Of a stretch of DNA of 64,000 nucleotides, positions 15,886-25,434 are shown one piece after another. The DNA comes from Deinococcus multiflagellatus (GTDB taxonomy: Bacteria; Deinococcota; Deinococci; Deinococcales; Deinococcaceae). The translations under genes and the position numbers were made by a program. The notes under the pieces are model-generated. The model was given only the letters and a program-made list of their open reading frames with translations. It was not told where the DNA came from and searched no databases. The first letter of the stretch is position 1. Every line of letters starts with the position of its first letter. Location: contig NZ_JAIQXV010000006.1 in NCBI RefSeq assembly GCF_020166415.1, positions 119,944 to 183,943 on the forward strand. The letters run 5' to 3'.

Positions 15886-16169
15886 GGATTCCTCCGGGAA
15901 ACGTGCAGGGGTCGGCGACACCCACGACCCGGAAGGGGCCGGCGTGCGCAAAACACCGAGGCTTCCACCATGGCAGAACTGAGCGCACATGTAAACCGCA
16001 AGTCAGCAGACGAGCGGCGGAGGAGGGGTTTATACTGACCAGTCACTCACGCCGTGCAGGCCATCCAAGCTCCCAGATGTACCGTTTCAGGACGTAAGAA
16101 CGCCATGACAAACTTCACAAGACTGGTTCGTTGCTGGGATCAGGGCTGCCAGATGCCAGGAGCCAGCCC
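15886..16169. promoter_or_regulatory. Divergent control region between the two eCIS arms
   Basis: This 284-bp stretch separates the sheath (minus) and cap (plus) genes and must hold promoters for both arms. The best -10-like element is TATAAA on the minus strand (16029-16034), about 150 bp before the sheath ATG; no convincing -35 precedes it. The same bases read TATACT on the plus strand (16031-16036), again without a good -35. AGGAG at 16157-16161 is the ribosome binding site of the cap gene. No clear operator palindrome was found. Confidence 0.45.
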
Positions 16170-16994
16170 ATGATTGCTGACATTCAGCAGGCGCTGAAGG
16201 AACTGGTGTACACCGAAGCGGCCCTGCCCCGCGACGCCATTGACATCCGGTTTGCGGCCCCCACCTCGGCCTGGGTCTCGGGCCTGACCCGGCCCACCCT
16301 GAACTTCTTTATGCACGACCTGCGTGAAAATGCGGGGTTGCGCTCCATGGAGTTCAACCAGATGCCGGTGCGCGGCGGCGTGCAGCGCACCCTGGCCGCC
16401 CGGCGCATAGACCTGCGTTTTCTGGTGACGGTGTTTTTCAAGTCGCAACTGGACGAACTGGGCCGCGATGAGTGGAACGTGCTGTGGCGGGTGCTCGCCG
16501 CCCTGATGCGCCAGGGCGAGTGGGACGAGGCCTACCTGCCCGAAGACGCCAAGCGCCTGCAGCTGGGCATTCTGGGCACCGTGGGCCCCGCGGAAGGCAT
16601 CCAGAGCGTGTTTTCCAGCCTGGGTCAGCCGGTGCGGCCTCACCTCAACTACACCGTAACCGTGCCGCTGGACCTGAATGTCACGGCCCTGTCGCCGCTG
16701 GTGCTGGAACGCGACCTGGCCTTCCACGCGGGTCTGGACCGGCAGGCGCCGCCCGTTAGCGTGCGGCGCCGCTCCAGCTGGCAGCTGCGTGACGACACGG
16801 GCGCGCCGCTTGCCGACGCCCTGGTGCGGACCGACGGCGGCGCGCGCGGCTTTACCGACGCGGGCGGGGTGGTGCACCTGGACACCCCCCGCGAGGCGGT
16901 GGGCCGCCTGGACATCCTGACCCTGGACGGGCGGCAGCTGAGTCTGGCGCCCCACAGCCCGCAGGCGCAACCTCGTGTACTGGAGGACGCATGA
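16170..16994 (+). CDS. eCIS cap / tail terminator protein (Afp16-like, DUF4255)
   Basis: A 274-aa protein from the ATG at 16170 (AGGAG eight bases upstream). Residues 1-185 are a DUF4255/Pvc16 N-terminal domain: MIADIQQALKELVYTE, then VSGLTRPTLNFFMHDLREN and RRIDLRFLVTVFF, ending with the HLNYTVTVPLDL motif. Afp16/Pvc16 caps the distal end of the tube and sheath and sets length. Residues about 195-270 look like a small beta-rich carboxypeptidase-regulatory-type domain (SWQLRDDTGAPLADALVRTD, GFTDAGGVVHLDTP), an extra commonly attached to this family. First gene of the right arm. Confidence 0.9.
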   Translation: MIADIQQALKELVYTEAALPRDAIDIRFAAPTSAWVSGLTRPTLNFFMHDLRENAGLRSMEFNQMPVRGGVQRTLAARRIDLRFLVTVFFKSQLDELGRDEWNVLWRVLAALMRQGEWDEAYLPEDAKRLQLGILGTVGPAEGIQSVFSSLGQPVRPHLNYTVTVPLDLNVTALSPLVLERDLAFHAGLDRQAPPVSVRRRSSWQLRDDTGAPLADALVRTDGGARGFTDAGGVVHLDTPREAVGRLDILTLDGRQLSLAPHSPQAQPRVLEDA

Positions 16995-17040
16995 CCCGGT
17001 ACAGTGCGGCCGTGTTCCCCTGCGCTTTGGGAGTTTCCGC

Positions 17041-17454
17041 ATGACCAAACCGTCTTCTCTGACCCCGGCGGCCGACGTGCTGGGCACGGGCGTGGCTTTT
17101 CCCGTGGGCGTGAACGCGCGCGGGCAGCTGAGCATGGTGTCCGGCGAGCGCGCCGTGACCCAGGCCATCCTGACCCTCCTGATGACCGCGCGTGGCCAGC
17201 GCGTGATGCGGCCGGAATACGGCTGCCGCATTCACGAACTGGTGTTTGCGCCCGGTGACGCCACCACCCTGGGTCTGGCCTCGTACTACGTGGACGAAGC
17301 CCTCAGAATGTGGGAGCCCCGCATCGAAGTCGAAGACGTTCAGGCCCGCCTGGACCCGGCCGACAGCTCGCGCATCATCGTGGAGCTGCTCTACCGCCTC
17401 AAGGGGACCCCGGAACCGCGCTCGCTGGTGTTTCCCTTCTACCGCACCCCCTAA
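17041..17454 (+). CDS. eCIS baseplate protein gp25-like (Afp9)
   Basis: A 137-aa protein from the ATG at 17041 (GGGAG seven bases upstream). It carries the gp25/W family core: GTGVAFPVGVNARGQLSMVSGE, then AILTLLMTARGQRVMRPEYGCRIHEL (EPR-like motif as RPEYG), VDEALRMWEPRIEV, and a final strand FPFYR. gp25 nucleates sheath assembly at the baseplate. It lies 46 bp after the cap gene and 32 bp before the Afp11-like gene, all in one direction. Confidence 0.92.
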   Translation: MTKPSSLTPAADVLGTGVAFPVGVNARGQLSMVSGERAVTQAILTLLMTARGQRVMRPEYGCRIHELVFAPGDATTLGLASYYVDEALRMWEPRIEVEDVQARLDPADSSRIIVELLYRLKGTPEPRSLVFPFYRTP

Positions 17455-17486
17455 GCCCCTTCCCTCGCTTTTTCGGAGACCCTGCC

Positions 17487-19589
17487 TTGCCCCTACCCAC
17501 CGTCAACCTGGACGACCGCCGCTTCGACGACATCATGGACGAGGCGCGCCGGCTCATTCCGCAGTTCTGCCCCGAATGGACCGACCACAACGCCTCTGAC
17601 CCCGGCATGGCGATTCTGGAAGTGTTCGCCTGGATGACGGACCTGCTCCTCTACCGGGTCAATCAGGTCCCGGACAAGCTGCTGATCGCCTTTCTGGAGA
17701 TGATCGGCGTGCAGCTCGCGCCGCCGCGTGCGGCCGGGGCGCCGGTCACCTTTTACCTCAGCGCGCCGCAGGACACCCCCCTGAGCATTGCGGCGGGCAC
17801 CGAGATTGCCACCCTGCGCACCGAGGTGAACGAGGCGATTGTGTTCTCCACCGAGCGCGCCGGGCTGATCCGGCCGCCCACGCTGCGCGGGCTGTACACC
17901 GCCAACACGCTGGCGCAGGTGCGGCTGGACACCGAAGGGCAGGGCGGCGAGGGCCACGGTGACGCCACCCGCCACGACCTCGCCCACCTGGGGCTGCCGG
18001 GCTACCGTTTTCCCATCTTCCAGCCGCAGCCGCGTCCCGGGGACGCCCTGTTTATCCAGCTGGAGGGCGACCACAGCGAGCACGTGGTGGCGCTCACCTT
18101 CGGCGTGGAGCTCGCCGGGGGCGCTGGGGTCAACCCCAATCATCCGCCGTATGTGTGGGAGGCGTGGCAGGGCGGGGTCAGCCGCTGGGCCACCTGCGAG
18201 GTGGAGTACGACGGCACCCAGGCCTTCAACGTGTCCGGCGAACTGATCCTGCGCCTGCCCACCATGCGCGAGGGCACCTTCTTCGACCAGCACGGCTACT
18301 GGCTGCGCTGCCGCCTAACCAATGAGCAGATGCACGCGGGCTACAAGGTGAGCCCCGACCTGGAGACGCTGCTGGTGGACGCCCGGGGCATCACGGTGCC
18401 CGCGCGGCACGCGACCATCGTGCAGAACGAACTGCTGGGCCAGAGCAACGGCACCCCGGGCCAGCGCTTCCGGCTGCTGCACGAGCCGGTGCTGCACCTG
18501 GACCCCGAGCGGGACGTGCTGGAAGTGGTGACCGCCGAGGGCGACATTCACCTGTACACGCCAGTGCCGGACTTCTCGACCTCCGCCCCCGAGGACCGGC
18601 ACTTCACGCTGGACGCCACCACGGGCGAGGTGGCCTTTGGGCCCAGCATCCTGCAGGCCGACGGCAGCGTGTACCGCTTCGGCGCGGTGCCGCCGCAGGG
18701 CGCCACCATCCGCATGCGACGCTACCAGTACGGCGGCGGCGCGGGCGGGAACGTGCCGGCGCGCGCCCTGAGCGTGCTGAAATCCAGCGTGCCCTACGTG
18801 GCCCGCGTGACCAACCACGCCCCGGCGGCGGGCGGGCGCAACGGCCAGCTGCTGGAAGACGCCGTGCAGCGCGTGCCCTACCTGCTGCGCCTGCGCAACC
18901 GCGCCGTGACGGCCGATGACTACGAGTTGCTGGCCGCCCAGGTGCCCGGCGTGGCGCGCGCGCGCTGCGTGACCCCCAACATGGCGGTGCCCGGTCAGAC
19001 CTACCCCGGGCAGATCCGCGCCCTGACGGTGCCGGCCGGGCAGGTGACGCTGGCCCTGCTGCCAGACGTGTCGTTTGACGACCTGATTGGCCTGGACGAT
19101 GTGAGCACCGATCCCCTGGCCCCCCTGACCGGCCGCATTGCCCCCGAGCGCCTGACCCTGAGCGCCGAACTGCGCGGCGCGGTGCAGGAAGAGCTGGACC
19201 TGCGCCGCCCGGTGGGCACCACCCTGGACCTGCGCGCGCCGCAGTACGTGTGGGTGAGTGTGACCGCCACCCTGCGCGCGGGCGCCGGCGCCAGCCGCCC
19301 GGTGCGCGAGGACGTGCGCCGCCGCGCCATGCAGGCGCTGTACGGCTACCTGAACCCCTTCACGGGCGGCCCCGACGGCAAGGGCTGGCCCTTTGGCCGC
19401 ACGCTCAGCATCAGCGAACTGTACGGCCTGCTGCGCGCGGTGCCCGGCGTGGAGGTGGCGGAAGACGTGCAGGTGGTCCTCACCGAACCCGGCCAGCCGG
19501 AAACGCGCGAGACCATTACCGGCAGCCTGCCCCTGCCCCCGCAGGCCCTGATCGTGTCGGACGTGCACCACGTGCGGGTGGACCACTGA
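17487..19589 (+). CDS. eCIS baseplate wedge protein (Afp11/gp6/gpJ-like)
   Basis: A 700-aa protein from the TTG at 17487 (GGAG eight bases upstream; the N-terminus LPTVNLDDRRFDDIMDEARR fits the family start). Family marks: the N-terminal WTDHNASDPGMAILEVFAWM motif, repeated beta domains in the middle (LFIQLEGDHSEHVVALTFGV), the QYGGGAGGNVPARAL signature at about residue 415, LRNRAVTADDYELLA at about 470, and the C-terminal gpJ-like end RTLSISELYGLLRAVPGVE. It forms the wedge ring of the baseplate. Its TGA shares bases with the ATG of the next gene (TGATG), so the two are translationally coupled. Confidence 0.93.
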   Translation: MPLPTVNLDDRRFDDIMDEARRLIPQFCPEWTDHNASDPGMAILEVFAWMTDLLLYRVNQVPDKLLIAFLEMIGVQLAPPRAAGAPVTFYLSAPQDTPLSIAAGTEIATLRTEVNEAIVFSTERAGLIRPPTLRGLYTANTLAQVRLDTEGQGGEGHGDATRHDLAHLGLPGYRFPIFQPQPRPGDALFIQLEGDHSEHVVALTFGVELAGGAGVNPNHPPYVWEAWQGGVSRWATCEVEYDGTQAFNVSGELILRLPTMREGTFFDQHGYWLRCRLTNEQMHAGYKVSPDLETLLVDARGITVPARHATIVQNELLGQSNGTPGQRFRLLHEPVLHLDPERDVLEVVTAEGDIHLYTPVPDFSTSAPEDRHFTLDATTGEVAFGPSILQADGSVYRFGAVPPQGATIRMRRYQYGGGAGGNVPARALSVLKSSVPYVARVTNHAPAAGGRNGQLLEDAVQRVPYLLRLRNRAVTADDYELLAAQVPGVARARCVTPNMAVPGQTYPGQIRALTVPAGQVTLALLPDVSFDDLIGLDDVSTDPLAPLTGRIAPERLTLSAELRGAVQEELDLRRPVGTTLDLRAPQYVWVSVTATLRAGAGASRPVREDVRRRAMQALYGYLNPFTGGPDGKGWPFGRTLSISELYGLLRAVPGVEVAEDVQVVLTEPGQPETRETITGSLPLPPQALIVSDVHHVRVDH

Positions 19590-20551
19590 TGGCCCAGCTG
19601 CAGGTCCGCGTGCGCGGCGAGGTGCTGAGGGTGCTGACCCTCAGCCGTCAGCTGTCCATTGGCCGCACCCCTGACAACGGCCTGCCCCTGCGCGATCCCA
19701 GCGTGGCCATCCGCCACGCGGAAATCACTGCCGAGGTGGGCGCCCTGCTGCTGACCGACCTGACGGGCGGCGAGGGCGTGACCTTTGTCAACGGGCACCG
19801 CCTCTCGCCCAACCAGCCCCACCGCCTGGAACAGGGCGACGAAATTCAGATTGGCCCCTTTACCCTGGCCTTTCTGGCTGACCCGTCGGTCACCGCCGAG
19901 GCCGCGCGCCCGGCTGGCCGCGTGGACGTGCAGGGCGAACTGGCCGCGCGCCCGGCCCGCCCGCCGCTGCCCACCTTCACGGCCGAGCGCCCGCCCCACG
20001 ACGGGCTGGCGCTGTACACCGAGTTCCTGCCGCCCTTTTTTCAGGAGTCCGAATTCCTGGGGCGTTACCTGAAGATCTTCGAGGCGATGTGGGAGCCGCT
20101 GCAGCGGCGCCAGGACAGCATCGAGCTGCACTTTGACCCCCGGGTGGCGCCGCCGCAGGTGCTGGGCTGGATGGCCGGCTGGCTGGGGCTGCCCCTGGAC
20201 CCCCACTGGCCGGAGGGCCGCCAGCGCGCCTGGATGCGCGAGGCCGTGACCCTCTACCGCTGGCGCGGCACCCGCTACGGCCTGAGCCGCGCCCTGGAAA
20301 CGGTGTACGGCCTAACCCCGGTGCTGCGCGAAGACACCGCCCAGCCCCACACCCTGACCGTGCAACTGCTGGACTCGCCAGACGGCGAGGACACCGCCAG
20401 CCGCGAGGCCATCACGCAGTTCATCTTCACCCATGCCCCGGCGCACGTGCGGGTCACCGTAGAGTTTGTGGAGGCCCCGGCCACTGCCGCCCCCCCCGCT
20501 GACCCTGGCCTCCAGCCCGTTGAGGCCCCCGACACAGGACCCCGCGCATGA
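19589..20551 (+). CDS. FHA domain fused to eCIS baseplate protein (Afp12 / phage tail protein I-like)
   Basis: A 320-aa protein. Residues 1-100 form an FHA domain: LSRQLSIGRTPDNGLPL (GR motif), VAIRHAEI in place of the usual SRxHAxI, and TFVNGHRL in place of the NGT turn. Residues about 125-290 are a tail protein I / Afp12 domain: LYTEFLPPFFQESEFLGRYLKIF, FDPRVAPPQVLGWMAGWLGL and the LYRWRGTRYGLSRAL motif. The tail is Pro/Ala-rich. FHA domains bind phosphothreonine or act as plain docking folds. The Ser of the phospho-binding loop is replaced (IRH), so docking without phosphate is possible. It sits between Afp11 and the kinase-like/FHA membrane protein, which it overlaps by 4 bp (ATGA). Confidence 0.88.
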   Translation: MAQLQVRVRGEVLRVLTLSRQLSIGRTPDNGLPLRDPSVAIRHAEITAEVGALLLTDLTGGEGVTFVNGHRLSPNQPHRLEQGDEIQIGPFTLAFLADPSVTAEAARPAGRVDVQGELAARPARPPLPTFTAERPPHDGLALYTEFLPPFFQESEFLGRYLKIFEAMWEPLQRRQDSIELHFDPRVAPPQVLGWMAGWLGLPLDPHWPEGRQRAWMREAVTLYRWRGTRYGLSRALETVYGLTPVLREDTAQPHTLTVQLLDSPDGEDTASREAITQFIFTHAPAHVRVTVEFVEAPATAAPPADPGLQPVEAPDTGPRA

Positions 20552-23500
20552 CAGAGACCAAGATCTTCCACCACTACCAACTGGGCCGCCTGCTGGGCGG
20601 GGGCTGGCTGGGCCCTGTCCATGCCGCCACCGACCTTGACGAGGGCCGCGAAGTCGCGCTGCGCATTCTGGACGACGCCAGCAGCGGCCAGTCGTTCCTG
20701 ATCATGCAGCTGGAGCGGCTGCTGCTGAAAGTCTCCTCGCTGCGCCACGCCCACATCCTGCCCACCGAAGCGCTGCAGCAGCGCGACCACCGCGCCTTTT
20801 ACGCCATGGAACTGGGCCGCCAGGGCAGCGCCCGCCAGCTGCTGCAGGGTCAAGCGCGCGCCGCCCAACCGCTGCCCATCGTGACGGCGGTGGAACTGGT
20901 GCGGCAGGCGGCTGCGGGCCTCGCCCACGCCCACGGCCACGGCCTGATGCACGGCAACCTGAAGCCGGAAAACCTGATTCTGCAACCCGGGCGGGCGCTG
21001 CTGGGCCACACGGGGTATGTGACGCAGCTCAGCGACTTCGGGCTGGCGGAGCTGCGCGCGGGCAGCTACGGCACCCACGACCGCGCGGTGGTGAACGCCC
21101 TGGCGTACATGAGCCCCGAGCAGTGCCGGGGCGTGCGCAACGAACTGCGCACCGACCTGTACGCCCTGGGCCTGATTCTGTACGAACTGCTGACCGGCAT
21201 GGTGCCCTTCGAGATCCGGGACGCCGCCGAGGCCCTGGAAAAGCACCAGCATGTGGCGCCGCGCCAGCCCAGCCGCCTGCGCCCTGACATGCCGGGGGCG
21301 CTGGAAGAGATTGTCCTGACCTGTCTGGCCAAGGACCCCGAGGACCGCTACGCGCACGCCCAGGCCCTGGAAGCCGCGCTGCAGGAGGTCCTGAACGCGC
21401 TGATGCCCGGCGGCCCCGAGCCCACGCTGCGCCTGTCGGCCCTGCCGGTGCTGCCGCCGCCGCCCCGCCTGGACACTGTGACGCCCGGCCCAGAGCTGCA
21501 ACTGCTGGTGTTCAGTGAGCGTCATGAACTGGTGCGTGCCCAGCCGATTACCGCGCCCACCCTGACCATTGGCCGCGCGCCGGACAACGCGGTGGTGCTC
21601 GAACATGTGGGGGTTAGTCGCCACCACCTGAACGTGGAATTCAGCGGCGGCCAGGCGCACGTCACCGAACTGACGGCCACCAACGGCACGGTCATGGACG
21701 GGCTGCCCCTGACCCCCATGACCCGGCTGCGCTGGCCCACCCGCACGCCGCTGTACCTGCGGCCCTACTGGCTGGTGCTGCTGGAACCGCAGGCGGCGGC
21801 CGTGCGCCCCCGCATCGTGGTGAGCCCCGAGCGCACCAGCATCAAGCTCTCGCCGGGCACTCCGTATGTGCTGGACATTGGGCTGGCGAACACCGGGCGC
21901 ACGGTGGACCACTTCCGCGTGAGCCTGGAAGGCATTCCGCCCGAGTGGGTGCAGGACGCCCACGGCGAGGTGCAGCTGAATCCCGGCATGCAGGGCCAGA
22001 CCAGCCTGACGCTGCTGGCCCCGCGCGACAGCCGCAGCCGCGCCGGCACCTACGAGGTCAAGGTGCGCGCCCGCTCGCGCGAGAACCCCGCCGAATACGG
22101 CGAGGCGCCCATGACCATCGAGGTCACGCCCTTTCATGACCTGGTCGCCACCCTGCTGCCCCCGGTGCGCCGCACGTGGCGCCACACCACCTACACCCTG
22201 CGCGTGGAGAACAAGGGCAACACCCGCCAGGACGCGCTGACCAAGCTGCTGGACCACGAAGGGCAGATGCTGGCGGTGCCGCGCCCGCAGGACCTGCTGA
22301 ACGCCAACATTCCGCAGCCCACCATGATGACCGGCCGGGGCATTGACCCCACGCTGATGGCCCATGAGGCCGCCCGGCAGGCCACCCAGCAGGCCCGCCA
22401 CGCCGCGTTGATGGCGGCCCAGCGGCTGGTGGGCGGCCAGGGGCGCATTCGCCTGGAGGGCCTGCCGGCCCTGCTGGAACTGGAACCCGGCCAGACCCAG
22501 GAAGAAACGCTGAAGGTGCGCGTGCCCCTGCGCTGGGTGGGCACCTCCTCGCAGCACGAGATGCGGGTGGACCTGTACAGCGTGCCGGTGGACGAGGACG
22601 ACAGCGGCCACCTGATGACGCAGGCGCGCGCCACCCTGCACCACAACCCCCTGATTCCGCTGTGGCTGATTCCCATTCTGCTGTTGCTGCTGGGCATTCT
22701 GATCTGGTGGCTGACCCGGCCGCCCCAGATCACCCAGTTTGCCCTGAATGGCAGTGACACCGCCGTGCGCCCAGGACAGCCCTTCACCCTGCGCTGGGAC
22801 ACCAGCAACGCCCGCCGCGTGAGCATTCTGGAACTGGGCGCCGAGGGCCAGAACCTGCCGCCCGACGGCACCTTCCAGGTGAAAAAAGGCATCACCAAGG
22901 ACCAGCGCTACACCCTGGTGGCCCGCTCCCTGATTGGCCGCCGCGCCGAGAGGGCCGAGGTGGTGCAGTCGCGCTTTGACCGCCCAGTGATTGAGAAATT
23001 TGACGTGTCGCCGGCCCGGGTGGCGGGCAACCAGAAGGTCACGGTGACCTGGAAGGTGCGCAACGCCGAGGAAGTGACCATCACCGAACTAGGCAAGGTG
23101 CCGGCTGAGGGCAAGCGCTCGTTCATCCCCGACAAGGACCTGAACATCACCCTGAGTGCCAAGAATGGCACCGAGAAGGAAAGCGACAGCCGCAGCGTGA
23201 GCGTGCTGGGGCCAGAAGTTGAAACCTTTGAGATCAAGCCGACCGAAATCCAGAAGGGCCAGAGCGCCGTGCTGACCTGGGATATTCGCAACGCCACGAC
23301 CGTCACGATTGACGGCCTGGGCACGGTGCCCGCCAAGGGCAAGCGCACCGTGACGCCCAAAGACAGCACCACCTACACCGTGACGGCGGTGGGCGGCGGC
23401 AACCTCACCAAGAGCGCCAACGCCCGCCTGGAAATCACGCTGCCCAAGCCGGAATTTACCCTGTTCACGGTGTCGCCCAACCCAGTGAAGTCCAACGAGC

Positions 23501-25413
23501 AGATCACGATTACCTGGAAAACGAAGAACGCCAGCGGCGTGAACGTCAACTATGGTGAAGGGGCTGAAGACAGCGGCCCGGAAGGCAGCACCATCAAGCC
23601 TGTGCCTGACAAGTCGAGCGGCTTCACTGTGACGCTCACCGCCCGCAACGAGGCCGGCGATCAGGTGCCGGTGAGTAAGCAGGTACAGGTTGAGTACGTG
23701 GATGAGCAGGCCAGGGCGGAGGCGGAGGCGGAGAAAAAGCGCAAAGAAGAAGAAGCGCGTCGCGAAAAAGAAGCCCAGGAGAAAGAAAAGGCCAATCTTC
23801 AGAAAATCACCTTCACGGCCGAGCCCAAAGAGATTCTGGGTGAAGGCGACGTGACGCTGACCTGGAACGCCCCAGGCTGGAACGCGGCCACTATTTCTCC
23901 CCTGAAAGGGCCTATTAACGGAAAATTTGATGCTCAGGGCAGCGAAACCGATGAGAAGCTGAACAAGACGCGCGTGTACACCCTGATTCTGCCGCTGCGC
24001 AACGGCAAACTGTACAAGCTGGAGCGCAAGGTCGTGGTCAAGCCCCGTCCAGTCGAGATCCGCGACTTCAGCGTGTCCAGCACCAGCCTGCAGGCGCCAG
24101 GCCCCGTGACCCTCAAGTGGGACGTGGCGAATGCCAGCGCCGTGCGGATTGCCGGTGTGCCTGGGCCTCTGGCGGGCAAGTGGCCGGCCAAGGGCGAAAC
24201 CACCGTCACGGTGGCGAAAACCCGCACCTTCGTGCTGAGCGTCGGTGCCCAGCAGCGCACGCAGACGGTGAACGTCAAGCTGCCGCAGGTGGTCATCAGC
24301 AGCTTTGACGTGCAGCCCCGGCAGGTGACGGGCTCGGGCACGGCGGTGCTCAGCTGGGACGTGAAGAACGCCTCCAGCGTCCGTATTGACGGCGTGCGCG
24401 GCCCCAACAGCGACGGGTCGTGGCCGGCCAGGGGCCGCACCTCGGTGCCGGTGAGTGTCACCCGCACCTTCGTGCTGCGCGCGGGCGAGAGCACACAGAG
24501 CCAGACCATCACGGTCAAGCCCGCGCCCTTGCCCCGGATCAACAGCTTCAAGGCCTCAAGCACCTCGCTGAGCGCGCCGGGCAAGGTGACCCTCAGCTGG
24601 GACGTGAGCAACGCCAGCGCCGTGCGCATCACCAACTTGGTGGGCAACCTGCCGGGCGGCCTCTGGAAACCGCAGGGCAGCGCCACCGTGCAGCTGAACA
24701 AGACCACAAGTTTCGTGCTGACTGCTGGAAATCAGCAGAAGAGTGTCTCGGTGGTTGTGAATGCCCGCATCAGTACGCCCCCCACGCAGGGCGGGCAGCA
24801 GAACCCAGGCCCAGGGGTGAATCCACCGCCTCCGCCGCCCTCATCCAGTGGCAGCGGCGTGGCCCCGCGCGTCACCTCCTTTATCGCCACCCCCCGAACG
24901 GTCAAGGCCGGGTCCTCGACCTCCCTCAGCTGGCGCAGCGTGGGCATCAGCAGCGTGCGGATTGAGGGCGTGGAAGGTACCTTCAAGGGCATTGACAGCG
25001 TGCGGGTGACGCCCACCCAGACGACCACCTACACCCTGGTGGCCACGACGACCAGTGGAAGCACCCTACGCAGCACCACCACCGTGAATGTGACGGCCAG
25101 CAGCAGCTCGTACGCCGATCTGGCGGGGCTGTGGAACCACCCCCTGGGCACCCTGACCATCTCTGGCGTTGAGGGCCGCCGGGCCAGCGGCACCTTCGTG
25201 GGCGAGAATGAAGCCCTGGCCAACGTGCCGCTGGACATCACCTTCACGGGCAATACCCTCACCGCCAGTTCGCCGCAACTCGGCGAGTTCAAGTTGATCT
25301 TGACGATTAACACTGGGCGCAAGACGATGACAGGGACCTACACCTTCCGAGGTGAAAGTGAACGCTGGTGCGCCTACCGTCCCAACACCCCACCCCCCCA
25401 GGACTGCCGCTAA
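20548..25413 (+). CDS. Membrane-spanning pseudokinase-FHA-Ig-like protein in the eCIS operon
   Basis: A 1621-aa protein. Residues about 8-285 are a Ser/Thr kinase fold with a Gly-rich loop (LGGGWLG). The VAIK lysine is Arg (VALR, residue 39) and the HRD catalytic Asp is Asn (HGNLKPEN, residue 137). DFG (163-165) and SPEQ are kept, so it is probably a pseudokinase. Residues about 318-415 are an FHA domain with a complete phosphate-binding set (GR, SRHH, TNGT). Beta-rich NEW3-like domains cover 425-690. One membrane helix lies at about 703-723 (PLWLIPILLLLLGILIWWL). After it come about nine Ig-like repeats with a 'LxWDVxNAxxVxI' core, broken by a charged Lys/Glu helix near 1055-1080 and a Pro linker near 1425, then a C-terminal beta domain. 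Kinase and FHA should face the cytosol and the Ig array the envelope. It may anchor or gate the particle (inference). Confidence 0.88.
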   Translation: MTETKIFHHYQLGRLLGGGWLGPVHAATDLDEGREVALRILDDASSGQSFLIMQLERLLLKVSSLRHAHILPTEALQQRDHRAFYAMELGRQGSARQLLQGQARAAQPLPIVTAVELVRQAAAGLAHAHGHGLMHGNLKPENLILQPGRALLGHTGYVTQLSDFGLAELRAGSYGTHDRAVVNALAYMSPEQCRGVRNELRTDLYALGLILYELLTGMVPFEIRDAAEALEKHQHVAPRQPSRLRPDMPGALEEIVLTCLAKDPEDRYAHAQALEAALQEVLNALMPGGPEPTLRLSALPVLPPPPRLDTVTPGPELQLLVFSERHELVRAQPITAPTLTIGRAPDNAVVLEHVGVSRHHLNVEFSGGQAHVTELTATNGTVMDGLPLTPMTRLRWPTRTPLYLRPYWLVLLEPQAAAVRPRIVVSPERTSIKLSPGTPYVLDIGLANTGRTVDHFRVSLEGIPPEWVQDAHGEVQLNPGMQGQTSLTLLAPRDSRSRAGTYEVKVRARSRENPAEYGEAPMTIEVTPFHDLVATLLPPVRRTWRHTTYTLRVENKGNTRQDALTKLLDHEGQMLAVPRPQDLLNANIPQPTMMTGRGIDPTLMAHEAARQATQQARHAALMAAQRLVGGQGRIRLEGLPALLELEPGQTQEETLKVRVPLRWVGTSSQHEMRVDLYSVPVDEDDSGHLMTQARATLHHNPLIPLWLIPILLLLLGILIWWLTRPPQITQFALNGSDTAVRPGQPFTLRWDTSNARRVSILELGAEGQNLPPDGTFQVKKGITKDQRYTLVARSLIGRRAERAEVVQSRFDRPVIEKFDVSPARVAGNQKVTVTWKVRNAEEVTITELGKVPAEGKRSFIPDKDLNITLSAKNGTEKESDSRSVSVLGPEVETFEIKPTEIQKGQSAVLTWDIRNATTVTIDGLGTVPAKGKRTVTPKDSTTYTVTAVGGGNLTKSANARLEITLPKPEFTLFTVSPNPVKSNEQITITWKTKNASGVNVNYGEGAEDSGPEGSTIKPVPDKSSGFTVTLTARNEAGDQVPVSKQVQVEYVDEQARAEAEAEKKRKEEEARREKEAQEKEKANLQKITFTAEPKEILGEGDVTLTWNAPGWNAATISPLKGPINGKFDAQGSETDEKLNKTRVYTLILPLRNGKLYKLERKVVVKPRPVEIRDFSVSSTSLQAPGPVTLKWDVANASAVRIAGVPGPLAGKWPAKGETTVTVAKTRTFVLSVGAQQRTQTVNVKLPQVVISSFDVQPRQVTGSGTAVLSWDVKNASSVRIDGVRGPNSDGSWPARGRTSVPVSVTRTFVLRAGESTQSQTITVKPAPLPRINSFKASSTSLSAPGKVTLSWDVSNASAVRITNLVGNLPGGLWKPQGSATVQLNKTTSFVLTAGNQQKSVSVVVNARISTPPTQGGQQNPGPGVNPPPPPPSSSGSGVAPRVTSFIATPRTVKAGSSTSLSWRSVGISSVRIEGVEGTFKGIDSVRVTPTQTTTYTLVATTTSGSTLRSTTTVNVTASSSSYADLAGLWNHPLGTLTISGVEGRRASGTFVGENEALANVPLDITFTGNTLTASSPQLGEFKLILTINTGRKTMTGTYTFRGESERWCAYRPNTPPPQDCR

Positions 25414-25434
25414 TTTCACACCGGAGGTGACCCT

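Noticed and set aside
17487..18300. Frameshift between the gp25-like and Afp11-like genes
   Set aside because: An upstream open extension of the Afp11 frame overlaps gp25, but a TTG with a good GGAG and the family's normal N-terminus explain the junction without a frameshift.
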